64,000 bases of DNA from Lysobacter sp. KIS68-7 (GCF_021284745.1 NZ_CP089925.1:1178001-1242000), one strand, 5' to 3'; positions 36,949 through 51,073 are shown, counted from the stretch's first letter. Numbers and translations are program-made. The notes: generated from the sequence alone by a model not told the origin.

Positions 36949-36995
36949 CGACGGCCCCCCACGCGCCGCCGCAGCGCATCCGGAACCAGGCCACG

Positions 36996-39275
<2,280 letters not shown>

Positions 39276-39301
39276 TCCAGCCCTCCCGACGCGGCCGCCC
39301 G

Positions 39302-41983
39302 ATGCCCATCGAAGCACCGACCGCAACGATCCTGGTCATCGCCTACAAGATGGAGGCGATGATCGGGCAGGCCATCGACTCCGCGCTCGCGCAGACCGTG
39401 CCGTGCGAGATCATCGTCTCCGACGATTGCTCGCCCGACGGCACGCTCGAGGCCGCACGCAAGGCGGTGGAAGGCTACACAGGCCCGCATCGCATCACCG
39501 TGCGCAGCACGCCGCGCAACCTTGGTCTGTGCGCGCACCTCACCGAACTGGCGTCCATCGCCACCGGCGACGTGCTCGTGTTCCAGGCGGGCGACGACGT
39601 GGGCTATCCGCAGCGCGTGCAGCGCCTGCTGCAGGTGTTCGCCGAACATGCGGACGCGCAGATCGTCGGTTCGCTCGTCGACGACATCGATCCGACCGGC
39701 AAGGTGATCGAGGCCGGCGTGCGCGGCACACCGCACGAAATCGACCAGCGTTGGCTGCTGCACCGCGGAAAGCTCGCCGCCGTGCTCGGCGCCTCGATGG
39801 CCGTGCGCCGCACGTTGTTCACCGACTTCCCGCCGATGGAAGGGCAGGTGGAAGACAACATGCTCACGCTGCGCGCAGTGCTCGCGGGGCGTTGCTTCTG
39901 CCTGCAGGAATCGCTGCTCGGCTATCGCCGGCACGAAGGCAACCTCGGGTCATGGGTGTTCGATCGCAGTGCCAACGATCCGGCGGTGTACGAGCGCCGC
40001 AATCGTCGCGTGCTCGCGATGTATCGCGAGATCGCGGCCGACCAGCGCAAGTGCCTGGCGGCGCACCCCGAATTGCCGATCGAGCGTCGCCGACTGGGCG
40101 CACAACTCGCCGACATGTACGCGCTCGAAGCCGACATGCGGGAAGCCGTGCTCGATGCGCCGCGCCATCGTTGGCTCGGGCCCTTGTGGCGCGGCGTGCG
40201 GCATCCTGGCTTGCGTCGGAAGAGCCTGGAGCGCGCGGTGAAGCTGTTCCTGCCGCGGAGCACGTTCGGACGCACGGACGTGGTGGCGGGTTTGGGGAGC
40301 CGCCTGCGCGACTGGAATCGCAATCGCGTGGACAAGCGCCGCATCCGCGTCGCCGACCAGCGCGGGGAAGGCATCGATTACGCCGCGTGGGTGGAGACAT
40401 TCGACACCACGACCGACGCCAATCGCGCCGATCTGATTGAACGCGCGCGAGCATTGCCCGCGGTGACCATCGCCATCGTCATGCCGGTCCACGATCCCTC
40501 GCCGGCGATGCTGGCCGAAGCGATCGATTCGGTGATCGCGCAGGTGTATCCGCATTGGGAACTGTGCATCGCCGACGATCTGTCGACCGATCCGGCCGTC
40601 ATCGCGTTGCTCAACGACTCCGCACGCCGCGATCCCCGCATCCGCGTCGCGCACCGCACCGAGAACGGGCACATCTCCGCGGCCTCCAACACGGGGCTTG
40701 CGATGGTCACGGCGTCGTACGTCGGCCTGCTCGACCACGACGACCTGCTGCCGGAACACGCGCTGCTTTGCGTGGCTGAAGCGATCGCCGCGCATCCCGA
40801 AGCCGCGGTGCTGTACTCCGACGAAGACAAGATCGACGCCACCGGCCAGCGTCGCGAGCCGCATTTCAAACCGGACTGGAATCCCGACCTGGCGCGCAGC
40901 TACAACATGGTGTCGCACTTCGGCGTGTACAGCACCGAGTTGCTGCGCGCGATCGGCGGCTTCCGCACGGGCTTTGAAGGCGCGCAGGACTACGACCTGA
41001 TGCTGCGCTGCGTGGACCGCATCTCCCCGTCGCAGATCGTGCACATCCCGCACGTGCTGTATCACTGGCGCCTGCACGAAGCGAGTACGTCCGGCGGCGA
41101 TGCGGCGAAGCCGTATGCGGTGGAAGCGGGACGTCGCGCGATCGCCGAGCACCTGCAACGCAATGGCATCGAGGGCGTGGTGCACGCGGATCCGTCGGGC
41201 TATCGGATCGATTACGCGCTGCCAGCACCGATCCCGCGCGCAACAGTGGTGCTGGTCGAACCGAGCGATGCGCTGCGCGCCGCCATCGAACGCGTCGGCT
41301 ATCCGGCACTCGACCTGCGCACGGCCAAGGCCACGCCCGCCGCCTGCAACGGCGCGGCGCTCGAAGGCGACGCCGACGTCCTGGTCTTCCTCGATGGCCA
41401 TTGCGTGCCCGACGACGCGCAGTGGTTGGAGCGCGCCATCGCTTGGGCGATGCGTCCCGGCACAGGCGCCATCGGTGGCAAGTTGTACGAAGAAGACGGA
41501 CGCGTCATCGGCAACGGCGTGCTGCTCGGCGTCGCGGGTGCATGGTCGGCGATGGACGGCGGTGCGCGCGCCGACGGCGACGGTTACGCGCGGCGCGCGA
41601 AGCTGCCGCAGAATCTCAGTGCGTTGACGCACGGCCTGGTGGTGATCACCCGCGACGCCTTCACCGCCGCAGGCGGCTTCGACGCGCGCTACGACGCGAT
41701 GGCCGCTGCAACGATCGATCTCACCTTGCGCCTCGGCCAGGCGGGCCTGCGCAACACGTGGCTGCCCGCGCTGCGCATGCGTTTCGACGGCGGCCGCGCG
41801 ATGTTGGAAGCGACGGACGCGGATCGGCACAAGCTCGAAACGCGCTGGTCGCTCGCCACGCTGCTGGATCCGGCCTACAACCCGAACCTGGGCATCGCCT
41901 CGACGCGTTGGTGGTTCGCGCACCCGCCGCGCGTGCCGCTGCATTGCGGCGCAAGCAGCCGCGCGATCGCGGCGAACCGCTGA
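39302..41983 (+). CDS. Large multidomain GT2 glycosyltransferase
   Basis: 893 residues. Domain 1 (about 5-230) is a family 2 glycosyltransferase with VIAYKMEAMIGQAIDSALAQ, SDDCSPDGT and a GDD metal triad. After a linker, domain 2 (about 395-640) is a second GT2 with VMPVHDPSPAMLAEAIDSVIAQ, LLDHDDLLPEHAL and SDEDKID. A third GT2-like domain (about 650-880) seems degenerate. It probably builds a surface polysaccharide or glycan. The frame is open upstream, but ATG 39302 follows the maeB stop by 27 bases. The Shine-Dalgarno is weak. Confidence 0.85.
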   Translation: MPIEAPTATILVIAYKMEAMIGQAIDSALAQTVPCEIIVSDDCSPDGTLEAARKAVEGYTGPHRITVRSTPRNLGLCAHLTELASIATGDVLVFQAGDDVGYPQRVQRLLQVFAEHADAQIVGSLVDDIDPTGKVIEAGVRGTPHEIDQRWLLHRGKLAAVLGASMAVRRTLFTDFPPMEGQVEDNMLTLRAVLAGRCFCLQESLLGYRRHEGNLGSWVFDRSANDPAVYERRNRRVLAMYREIAADQRKCLAAHPELPIERRRLGAQLADMYALEADMREAVLDAPRHRWLGPLWRGVRHPGLRRKSLERAVKLFLPRSTFGRTDVVAGLGSRLRDWNRNRVDKRRIRVADQRGEGIDYAAWVETFDTTTDANRADLIERARALPAVTIAIVMPVHDPSPAMLAEAIDSVIAQVYPHWELCIADDLSTDPAVIALLNDSARRDPRIRVAHRTENGHISAASNTGLAMVTASYVGLLDHDDLLPEHALLCVAEAIAAHPEAAVLYSDEDKIDATGQRREPHFKPDWNPDLARSYNMVSHFGVYSTELLRAIGGFRTGFEGAQDYDLMLRCVDRISPSQIVHIPHVLYHWRLHEASTSGGDAAKPYAVEAGRRAIAEHLQRNGIEGVVHADPSGYRIDYALPAPIPRATVVLVEPSDALRAAIERVGYPALDLRTAKATPAACNGAALEGDADVLVFLDGHCVPDDAQWLERAIAWAMRPGTGAIGGKLYEEDGRVIGNGVLLGVAGAWSAMDGGARADGDGYARRAKLPQNLSALTHGLVVITRDAFTAAGGFDARYDAMAAATIDLTLRLGQAGLRNTWLPALRMRFDGGRAMLEATDADRHKLETRWSLATLLDPAYNPNLGIASTRWWFAHPPRVPLHCGASSRAIAANR

Positions 41984-41986
41984 CGA

Positions 41987-43030
41987 TCAGCCGCTGAACA
42001 ACGGCGTCGAGAGTGCGGGCTCGGCGCGCGCGCGACGTACCTTGCGGCGACACCGCACGAAGGAGCGCAGGGCACGCAGCCACAACGGCCCCTTCCACGG
42101 CGGCACCGACGCGCGATCGCGCCAGGACAGTCGGCGCAGCGGTGCGAAATCGTCGTCCATCCCCGCCTGCAGCGCGCGGTTCCACTCGCGTGCCTTCGCA
42201 CTCTGCGGCCAGTTCGTTTCCGCGATGGCGCCGGTCACGTACATCAGTTGTTCCAGCCACTTGCGATTGCGCGACGCGCGCGAGGCCGCATGGCGGCGCG
42301 CGCGTTCGTCGTTCATCGCCGAATCCGCGTCCTTGCCCAGCGGCGAACACGCCTGCACATGGCGGCGGAACTGCACGAGCGGTTCGTCGACATACACCAC
42401 GCCCGCGCCAGCCGCCGCGCGGATCGCCAACCACCAGTCGTGGTAAAGCTTCGCAGGGAAGGGAAGGGCGGCGTCGAACACGTCGCGACGCACCAGCATC
42501 GCGTGCCCGGACACAGTGTTCTGGAAGGCGTAGCGCAACGGGTCGCGGCCCGAATGCATCGCTTCGAGGTCTTCCGAAATCCTGCGTCCCAGCGGACGGC
42601 CTTCGTGATCGATGTAGGCCGAGTCGCAATACGCCAGGTCGGCGTCGCCGATCGCATTCGCCAGCATGGCCAGCTTGCGCGGATGCCACACGTCGTCCTG
42701 GTCGCAGGGCGCGATCAGGTCGGCCGTGCACAGCGCCATGCAATTGACGAAGCTGCGCAGGTGCCCGAGGTTCGTGAAGTTCGCATGGACGCGGATGCGC
42801 GAATCGCGCAGCGCGTAATCGCGCAGGATCCTGAGGGAGTCGTCGGTGGATTGATCGTCGATCGCCACGACTTCAAAGTCGACGTCCTGCTGCGCCAGCA
42901 GGGAATCCAACTGCTCGGGCAAGTAACGCGCGCCGTTGTAGACGCACAGCGCGACGGACACCCGCGGCAGGGTCGGAGCCTGCGGGGACGTCCTGTCCGC
43001 CCTTTGTTCGACGCCTGCCTGCATATCCAT
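41987..43030 (-). CDS. Glycosyltransferase family 2 protein
   Basis: 347 residues. A single GT-A domain: VSVALCVYNGARYLPEQLDSLLAQ, AIDDQSTDDS, CDQDDVWHPRKL (DxD metal site) and the acceptor-side LYHDWWLAIRAAA. It resembles rhamnosyl-type transferases that extend polysaccharide chains. No membrane segment. It is nearly identical in layout to the gene at 45340-46308, so the two are paralogues. It converges on the large GT gene with three bases between. Confidence 0.9.
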   Translation of the reverse strand: MDMQAGVEQRADRTSPQAPTLPRVSVALCVYNGARYLPEQLDSLLAQQDVDFEVVAIDDQSTDDSLRILRDYALRDSRIRVHANFTNLGHLRSFVNCMALCTADLIAPCDQDDVWHPRKLAMLANAIGDADLAYCDSAYIDHEGRPLGRRISEDLEAMHSGRDPLRYAFQNTVSGHAMLVRRDVFDAALPFPAKLYHDWWLAIRAAAGAGVVYVDEPLVQFRRHVQACSPLGKDADSAMNDERARRHAASRASRNRKWLEQLMYVTGAIAETNWPQSAKAREWNRALQAGMDDDFAPLRRLSWRDRASVPPWKGPLWLRALRSFVRCRRKVRRARAEPALSTPLFSG

Positions 43031-43189
43031 AAAGGGGCGGTGTTGTCCGAATTGGGCAATGGTAAGGGGTGGGGTGGGACTTTCTGCACTGTGTTATGGA
43101 TGAGGATGCAGATTCCGGACGTACGGTTCAGCGACCGTAGGGGAATCGTCGCCTCGCTTCATCGCGCGCGCGGCCCGTACCGTCGCGCG

Positions 43190-44917
43190 ATGCCGATCTC
43201 CCTCACGCAAACGCTGCGGAAATTCAATCGCCTGCGCCTCCTCCGACGACAGGCGCGCCGCGCGCAACAAAGCGGTGAACTGCACGATTACGCGCGTTGG
43301 GTCGCGCAGTACGACACGCTTGACGACATGGCGCGTGCCCGCTTGCTGGAGCGCGCCGCGCGTTTATCCGCGAGGCCGCTAATTTCCGTGCTCATGCCCG
43401 TGCACGATCCCGAACCGGCCTGGCTCGACGAAGCCATCCGGTCCGTGCGGGCCCAGCTCTACGACCATTGGGAACTGTGCATCGCCGACGACGCATCGAG
43501 CGATCCCCGCGTGCGCAATGTCCTGGCCCGCCACGCGGCCGCGGATCCGCTGCGCATCCGCATCGGTTGGCGCGCGCGCAACGGGCATATCTCCGTTGCA
43601 TCCAACACCGCGCTCGACATGGCGCGCGGCGACTACATCGCCCTGCTGGACCACGACGACCGCCTGCCGGAACACGCCTTGCTGTGCGTCGCCGAAACCC
43701 TGGCGCGGTTCCCCCATGCGCAGGTGCTGTATTCCGACGAAGACAAGCTCAACGTCGACGGCAATCGCTGCGAGCCCTACTTCAAGAGCGACTGGAACCT
43801 GGAGTTGTTCCGCAGCCAAAACATGGTGTCGCACCTCGGCGTGTATCGCACGGGGCTGGCGCGCGCGGTCGGCGGCTTCAGCCCGGGCCTGGAAGGCGCG
43901 CAGGACTACGATCTCGCCCTGCGTTGCGTGGAGGTGATCGAACCCGGGCAGATCGTGCACATTCCGCATGTGCTGTATCACTGGCGCATGCATCCGCGCA
44001 GCACGGCGTCGGGCGGGGCGGCCAAGCCTTATGCGCATCTTGCGGGGTGTCGCGCGCTGGAGGCGCATTTCAGGCGACTCGGTATCGCATGCGATGTCGA
44101 ATCCGAGCCGGCTGGTTGGTATCGCTGCACCTATCGTTCGCCGAACCCGCCGCCGCGCGTACTTGTGGTCGTGGCGGATTCCGCGGGCCCGCGTCGCCTG
44201 AAGACCTGCATCGAATCGCTACACCGTCAGACGTATGCGGCGATGGACATCGTCATCGCGCATGCAAGCAGCGACGTGACCTTGCCCGACGCATGCAATC
44301 GCGCGATCGCGTCGTCGGAAGCGGACGTCGTCGCCCTCATCGACAGTCGCTGCAGATTGCACGCACCCGATGCACTGGAATCGCTCGTCGCGCGTGCCTG
44401 TCTTCCCGAGGCCGGCGCCATCGGCGTGAAGTTGCTGTCCACGCGCGGGCGCATCGTCGGTAATGCGCAACTCCTCGGCGCCGGCGGCGCCTATGTCGCG
44501 CTGGCCAGCCAGACCCGCGCGCATCGCGGCGGCTATTTCGGTCGCGCACGCTTGCCGCAGCACGTCAGTGCCCTCGGCGAAGGCTGCGTCGTCGTGCGCG
44601 CCGAGCACCTGCGCAAAGTGGGTTGGGTCGATGCGTCCTACCGCGACATGGATGCCGCCATCGTCGACTTCACGTTCCGCCTGAACGCCTATGGCCGGCG
44701 CAACCATTGGGTCCCGACGGTCGAAGCGACGATCGTCTCGCGCCATTGGAGCGCGCGCCGCATCGCCGCCATCGATGCCGCGCGCGTGGCAGGACGTTGG
44801 AGATTCGCCGAATTGCGCGATGCGCATTACAACGACAACCTGGGGCCGAGCGGGCGCTTCCATTACGCATCGCCGCCGCGCGTCTCGCTCGCGCGTCCGT
44901 GGTTCGAACCGGGTTAG
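43190..44917 (+). CDS. GT2 glycosyltransferase, paralogue of the C-terminal two-thirds of the large GT
   Basis: 575 residues from ATG 43190. Residues about 60-300 are a GT2 domain with VLMPVHDPEPAWLDEAIRSVRAQ, ALLDHDDRLPEHALL, SDEDKLNVDGN and GAQDYDLALRC. Residues about 310-560 form a second, degenerate GT2-like domain. This order and many motifs match domains 2-3 of the 39302 gene. The start is uncertain: ATG 43104 or nearby upstream in-frame codons sit after GGATGAGG and would add about 29 residues. Confidence 0.84.
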   Translation: MPISLTQTLRKFNRLRLLRRQARRAQQSGELHDYARWVAQYDTLDDMARARLLERAARLSARPLISVLMPVHDPEPAWLDEAIRSVRAQLYDHWELCIADDASSDPRVRNVLARHAAADPLRIRIGWRARNGHISVASNTALDMARGDYIALLDHDDRLPEHALLCVAETLARFPHAQVLYSDEDKLNVDGNRCEPYFKSDWNLELFRSQNMVSHLGVYRTGLARAVGGFSPGLEGAQDYDLALRCVEVIEPGQIVHIPHVLYHWRMHPRSTASGGAAKPYAHLAGCRALEAHFRRLGIACDVESEPAGWYRCTYRSPNPPPRVLVVVADSAGPRRLKTCIESLHRQTYAAMDIVIAHASSDVTLPDACNRAIASSEADVVALIDSRCRLHAPDALESLVARACLPEAGAIGVKLLSTRGRIVGNAQLLGAGGAYVALASQTRAHRGGYFGRARLPQHVSALGEGCVVVRAEHLRKVGWVDASYRDMDAAIVDFTFRLNAYGRRNHWVPTVEATIVSRHWSARRIAAIDAARVAGRWRFAELRDAHYNDNLGPSGRFHYASPPRVSLARPWFEPG

Positions 44918-45330
44918 CAATTCCCCGTCTGCACCCAACCGTTGCCGACGCGTTTGAACTTCACCCCGTCCATGCAGCGCTCGTTCGCATCGAGCGCCTG
45001 CGTCTTCTGTGCCTGCTGTTCGGCGCGCAACTTCTTCTGCACTTCGATGGATTGCTCGCGCATCTTCGCCCACTCGGCCTCGCGCGCTTCATCGTCCGCG
45101 GCCTTCGCGGTGAGATCGACCGCGGCCACCTGCGTCGGCTGCTGCACGACGTTGCCCACGGGTTTCGCGGCAGGGGCCGCGGCGACGGGCGCCTTTTCTT
45201 CGGGCACCGGCGTCTCCACCGGTGGCGCCTCGTGGTGTCGCGAGTTCCATTCGATCCAGCCGACCACGACCAGGGCGATCGCGGTGATGCCGATCAGCCA
45301 GACAGGAATCCTGCGGTTCGCGTTCGCCAT
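44914..45330 (-). CDS. Hypothetical membrane-anchored periplasmic protein
   Basis: 138 residues. One N-terminal membrane segment (VWLIGITAIALVVVGWIEW), then a Pro/Val/Glu/Ala-rich stretch and a charged helix (DDEAREAEWAKMREQSIEVQKKLRAEQ), likely a coiled coil. It ends in a short domain with two cysteines (ERCMDGVKFKRVGNGWVQTGNC) that could form a disulfide. The family is not recognised. It sits inside the GT cluster and overlaps the end of the 43190 gene by four bases. Confidence 0.75.
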   Translation of the reverse strand: MANANRRIPVWLIGITAIALVVVGWIEWNSRHHEAPPVETPVPEEKAPVAAAPAAKPVGNVVQQPTQVAAVDLTAKAADDEAREAEWAKMREQSIEVQKKLRAEQQAQKTQALDANERCMDGVKFKRVGNGWVQTGNC

Positions 45331-45339
45331 GGGCCTAGC

Positions 45340-46308
45340 CTACTTGAACAAAGGACCTTCAAACGCCCGCTCGCGCCGCGCGCGGCGGACCTTGTTCGCA
45401 TATTTCAACCAGAAGCGCAGCGCAGCCACCCAGCGGGCCCCCTCGTGGGGCGGGATCGACGCCCGGTAACGCCAGGCCACCCGCCACAGGGGCCAGATCC
45501 GCCCGCTTTCGCCGGCACGGATCGCCGCGTGCCAGTCCACCGCCACGCGCCGCGGGAACCAATCGACGTTCATCAGTTGCTCGAACACATACAGCCACTG
45601 CGCCAGCCACTTCCGGTTGCGCCAGGGCGACCGCTTGCGATGCATCCCGCCGAGCCCCTTGCCCATCGGCGAGGCCGCCATGTCGTGGCGGCGGAACCGG
45701 ACCAGGGGATCGTCGAGGTACACCACGCCATGGCCGGCCGCCGCGCGCAGCGCCAGCCACCAGTCGTGGTAGAGGATCGAGGGGAAGGGCAGCGCCGTGT
45801 CGAAGACCGAACGCCGCAGCAGCATCGCGTGCCCGGAGGCGGTATTGCGGAAAGCGAACCACAGCGCGTCGCGGCCGGCGAGCATCGGCCCGATGTCCTG
45901 CGACACGGTGCGTCCGAGCGGGCGGCCTTCGCCGTCGACGAATTCCGAATCGCAGTACGCCAGGTCCGCCTCGCCCATCGCCTCGACCAGGGCAGCCAGC
46001 TTGCGCGGGTGCCACACGTCGTCCTGGTCGCAGGGCGCGATCAGCGGCGCCGTGCACAGGCCCATGCAGGTCTCGAAGCTCTTCAGGTGCCCGAGGTTCT
46101 GGTCGTTCTCGTACACCCGGATGCGGGGGTCGCGGCGCGCGTATTCGCGGAGCACCTGGAGGGAGTCGTCCGAGGAGAAGTCGTCGAGCGCCACCACTTC
46201 CAGGTCCACGCCCTCCTGCGCCAGCACCGAGTCCAGCTGGGCCGGCAGCCACCGCGCGCCATTGAAGACGCACAGGGCGACGGAGACGCGGGGTAGGTCG
46301 GAGGTCAT
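45340..46308 (-). CDS. Glycosyltransferase family 2 protein
   Basis: 322 residues from MTSDLPRVSVALCVFNGARW. GT-A motifs are ALDDFSSDDS, CDQDDVWHPRKL and ILYHDWWLALRAAAG. It is a close paralogue of the 41987-43030 product over its full length. It lies nine bases after the small membrane protein's start, so the two are cotranscribed. An upstream in-frame Met exists, but conservation begins at VSVALCVF. Confidence 0.9.
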   Translation of the reverse strand: MTSDLPRVSVALCVFNGARWLPAQLDSVLAQEGVDLEVVALDDFSSDDSLQVLREYARRDPRIRVYENDQNLGHLKSFETCMGLCTAPLIAPCDQDDVWHPRKLAALVEAMGEADLAYCDSEFVDGEGRPLGRTVSQDIGPMLAGRDALWFAFRNTASGHAMLLRRSVFDTALPFPSILYHDWWLALRAAAGHGVVYLDDPLVRFRRHDMAASPMGKGLGGMHRKRSPWRNRKWLAQWLYVFEQLMNVDWFPRRVAVDWHAAIRAGESGRIWPLWRVAWRYRASIPPHEGARWVAALRFWLKYANKVRRARRERAFEGPLFK

Positions 46309-46382
46309 GGTCTGCACTCTACCCAACGGCCGCTGCGATAGTTGCACCGGAAAGCATGGAAACCGCTTCCAGCCTCGCTTGT

Positions 46383-46388
46383 TAGAAT
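46383..46388 (+). promoter_or_regulatory. Possible -10 element of aceE
   Basis: TAGAAT in GTTAGAATCGCGG, 34 bases before the aceE ATG and matching the sequence before maeB. The -35 region is not convincing. Confidence 0.3.
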
Positions 46389-46421
46389 CGCGGCTCTACT
46401 TCGTCCAGGCCCCCCGCCGCA

Positions 46422-49109
<2,688 letters not shown>

Positions 49110-49115
49110 GACACG

Positions 49116-49146
49116 AAAGGGCGCCTGTCAGGCGCCCTTTCTTTTT
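49116..49146 (+). terminator. Rho-independent terminator after aceE
   Basis: AAAGGGCGCCTG-T-CAGGCGCCCTTT is a perfect 25-base palindrome (49116-49140), followed by C and five Ts. It begins seven bases after the aceE stop. Confidence 0.93.
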
Positions 49147-49161
49147 GGGGAGAAGCAGCGC

Positions 49162-49464
49162 ATGCATGAATCCAGCGCGCGTTTGATCGCGTTTGCATCG
49201 ATGGCCCTTCTGATCACCGCATGCAGCGACGGAGACCTGCGTGGCTCTTCGGAACGATCAAAGGATGGCGGCACGTACCTCGTCGTCGCTGACGACAACG
49301 GCGGCCAGTGCGGCCCCCTCCTGGTCGATGGCAAGCCATGGGGTTATCGCATCGGTGAGCCCGGGCCGATCGCGCCAGGCGTGCATCAGATCTTTTGCGG
49401 CGTTGGCAGCGCTTTCGACGTGAAGTCCGGAACGGTCTACAGGTTCGACTATTGGGGCCCTTGA
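49162..49464 (+). CDS. Hypothetical lipoprotein
   Basis: 100 residues. MHESSARLIAFASMALLITAC has lipobox LITAC, then Ser/Asp/Gly-rich residues and a small beta-rich domain (YLVVADDNGGQCGPLLVDGKPWGYRI) with two cysteines. GGGGAGAAG precedes the ATG. No family is recognised. The 3' end overlaps the convergent membrane gene by 16 bases. Confidence 0.72.
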   Translation: MHESSARLIAFASMALLITACSDGDLRGSSERSKDGGTYLVVADDNGGQCGPLLVDGKPWGYRIGEPGPIAPGVHQIFCGVGSAFDVKSGTVYRFDYWGP

Positions 49465-49928
49465 ACGGGAGCGGTCGGCATATCGCGCGCAATCGCGCGA
49501 TAAACGCCGTAGAACGCGATCGCTCCAATGAAGCCCGCTAGTGCGAAGGGCCAAGGATCCATCGGCCAGTGCAACCACGCTGCGGGTGTGACCTTTCCAT
49601 CGACCATCAAGTCCACGCCGTTGACCGACGAACTCACGCCGGGCCTGTCTCGTGGGATCGATGCGATCAGGATCGGCACATAACCGACAGCGGCACCCGC
49701 CAAGGCCATCCAGTGCAGGCGAAACCACCCCTTGCGACGCAACCACCACGCCGTCGGGACACCGAGCACGCACGCGAAAACCAAGGCGAACAGGAAGACC
49801 AGGATGGCGACGTTGCGCGCGGAGTCCTTCTCGAGGAACAGCAGCAAGATCCACACGAGAAACGCCGGCGCGAGCGCCGAAGCCAACGTGGCCCACACCG
49901 TCGGGAAGGGCAATCGGAACGCACGCAT
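49449..49928 (-). CDS. Hypothetical membrane protein
   Basis: 159 residues with four hydrophobic segments: WATLASALAPAFLVWILLLFL, VAILVFLFALVFACVLGV, WMALAGAAVGYVPILIASI and WPFALAGFIGAIAFYGVY. An extracytoplasmic loop separates the last two. An AAGGACG Shine-Dalgarno precedes the start. No family is recognised. Confidence 0.75.
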   Translation of the reverse strand: MRAFRLPFPTVWATLASALAPAFLVWILLLFLEKDSARNVAILVFLFALVFACVLGVPTAWWLRRKGWFRLHWMALAGAAVGYVPILIASIPRDRPGVSSSVNGVDLMVDGKVTPAAWLHWPMDPWPFALAGFIGAIAFYGVYRAIARDMPTAPVQGPQ

Positions 49929-49976
49929 GGTCGTCCTTGGCGAAGTCGTCCCGCCGAGGATGCCGGAATCAGCAGG

Positions 49977-50198
49977 TCAACGCACCGCCGCCGACTGCCC
50001 ATAAAACTGATCCGGCGTGATCCGCGCATACGGATGATCGACCAACTGCCGCATGATCCCGCGGCGCGCATCCAACCCGAGGGACGCCGACGTCATGACC
50101 CCCAGGTACAGCGCTTCCTCGCGCCCTTCGTACTTCCGCGGATACGTCACCAGGATGTAGTTCCCGTCCCGCCCGCGATACGCGTTCATCAGCCACAT
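49977..50198 (-). CDS. Small LNxYR-family protein (copy C)
   Basis: 73 residues: MWLMNAYRGRDGNYILVTYP, an EALYLGVMTSASLGLDARR middle and an ITPDQFYGQ end. It shares with the products at 57121-57375 and 57497-57724 the start M-x-L-[LM]-N-x-Y-R-x-x-x-G, the LG in the middle and Q-F-[FY]-G near the end. It is the most diverged of the three. No signal peptide or membrane segment. Function unknown. A GGGGG ribosome-binding site precedes the start. Confidence 0.75.
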   Translation of the reverse strand: MWLMNAYRGRDGNYILVTYPRKYEGREEALYLGVMTSASLGLDARRGIMRQLVDHPYARITPDQFYGQSAAVR

Positions 50199-50299
50199 GG
50201 CGCCGCCCCCTGCTTCCCGATCCTTGTGGGTTTTGCCATTCCAACGCGGGGGCTCGCTCGGGCCGGACAAGCGGCCGCCCGGGGCGTCCTTTCCCCCAG

Positions 50300-50572
50300 T
50301 CAGTAATGCAAATGGGTACTTAGCCACTCGCTCACTTCCTCCGCCCCGTGGCCTTCCCAGGCCTTGCGGAGCGAGATGACGTAGATGGTGTCCTCGGGGT
50401 GCGCCTGCTTGCGGATCCGTGCCAGCAACTGGTTCGCGAATTCCGCCGTGGTCACCGCATAGGCCGACGAGGAGAGCTTCGCCCAGCCCGGCGACTTCTT
50501 GATTTCCTCGAGCACGGCGGGGCGCCGCTGGCCGGGCTCGCTGAGGTCGAAGGTGACGAGGAAGACGCTCAT
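50300..50572 (-). CDS. Small Cas2-like (ferredoxin-fold) protein
   Basis: 90 residues from MSVFLVTFDLSEPGQ, with GAGG before the ATG. The VTFDL strand with an Asp, the later SSSAYAVTT and DTIYVISL strands, and the overall size follow the Cas2/VapD-like beta-alpha-beta pattern; similar orphan proteins are annotated as SinR-like or Cas2-like. No CRISPR repeats or other cas genes are nearby, so an adaptation role is not supported. A perfect dyad lies 36 bases upstream of the start. Confidence 0.7.
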   Translation of the reverse strand: MSVFLVTFDLSEPGQRRPAVLEEIKKSPGWAKLSSSAYAVTTAEFANQLLARIRKQAHPEDTIYVISLRKAWEGHGAEEVSEWLSTHLHY

Positions 50573-50607
50573 ACCCTCGAACAACGCCGAATCCGGCGCC
50601 GGCGGAC

Positions 50608-50622
50608 CGAGAAAAATTCTCG
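50608..50622. promoter_or_regulatory. Perfect dyad upstream of the Cas2-like gene
   Basis: CGAGAA-AAA-TTCTCG, six-base arms and a three-base centre, between the divergent Cas2-like (minus) and DUF2007 (plus) genes. It is placed to act as an operator for the minus-strand gene. Confidence 0.4.
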
Positions 50623-50721
50623 CCAAGCGCGGTCACTGCGTTACCACCGGTGGCGGGTCTTGCCGCACTGCGGTGTCGTGTTACACAGCGCCCCGGGGAA
50701 GGACACCCCAGGGAGCACACC

Positions 50722-51045
50722 ATGCAGTTGCTCTATGCCTCGCCGAGCTTCGGCTTCGGGCACACGTTGCGCACCGCATTGGAAGGCGAAGGCATTCGCG
50801 CGTTCTGCTCGGAGGCGGAAGATCCGGCGACGACGCTCGAGGAGCCGATGTCGGGCCCGCAGACGCGCGTGTATGTCGCACCGGACGATTACGCGCGGGC
50901 GGTGGAAGTGTTGGAGCGGATGTTGGTGGATGACGAGCCGGCGGAGATCACGCCCGTTGCAGCGGAGCCGCAGGTGCCGATGTGGGCGGCGATCGTGGTG
51001 CTGGTGTTCGGGATCGTGGTGGCGGGGGCGATCGTGTCGCAGTGA
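50722..51045 (+). CDS. DUF2007-like protein with C-terminal membrane segment
   Basis: 107 residues. MQLLYASPSFGFGHTLRTALEGEGIRAF and the strand RVYVAPDDYARAVEVLERML match the DUF2007 putative signal-transducing fold. After an acidic linker a single C-terminal segment (MWAAIVVLVFGIVVAGAIV) would anchor it to the membrane. GGGAG precedes the ATG. TTGCCG and TACACA 16 bases apart near 50660-50690 may be its promoter. Confidence 0.78.
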   Translation: MQLLYASPSFGFGHTLRTALEGEGIRAFCSEAEDPATTLEEPMSGPQTRVYVAPDDYARAVEVLERMLVDDEPAEITPVAAEPQVPMWAAIVVLVFGIVVAGAIVSQ

Positions 51046-51073
51046 CCGATGCGGTCAACACAATGTTTGGCCT

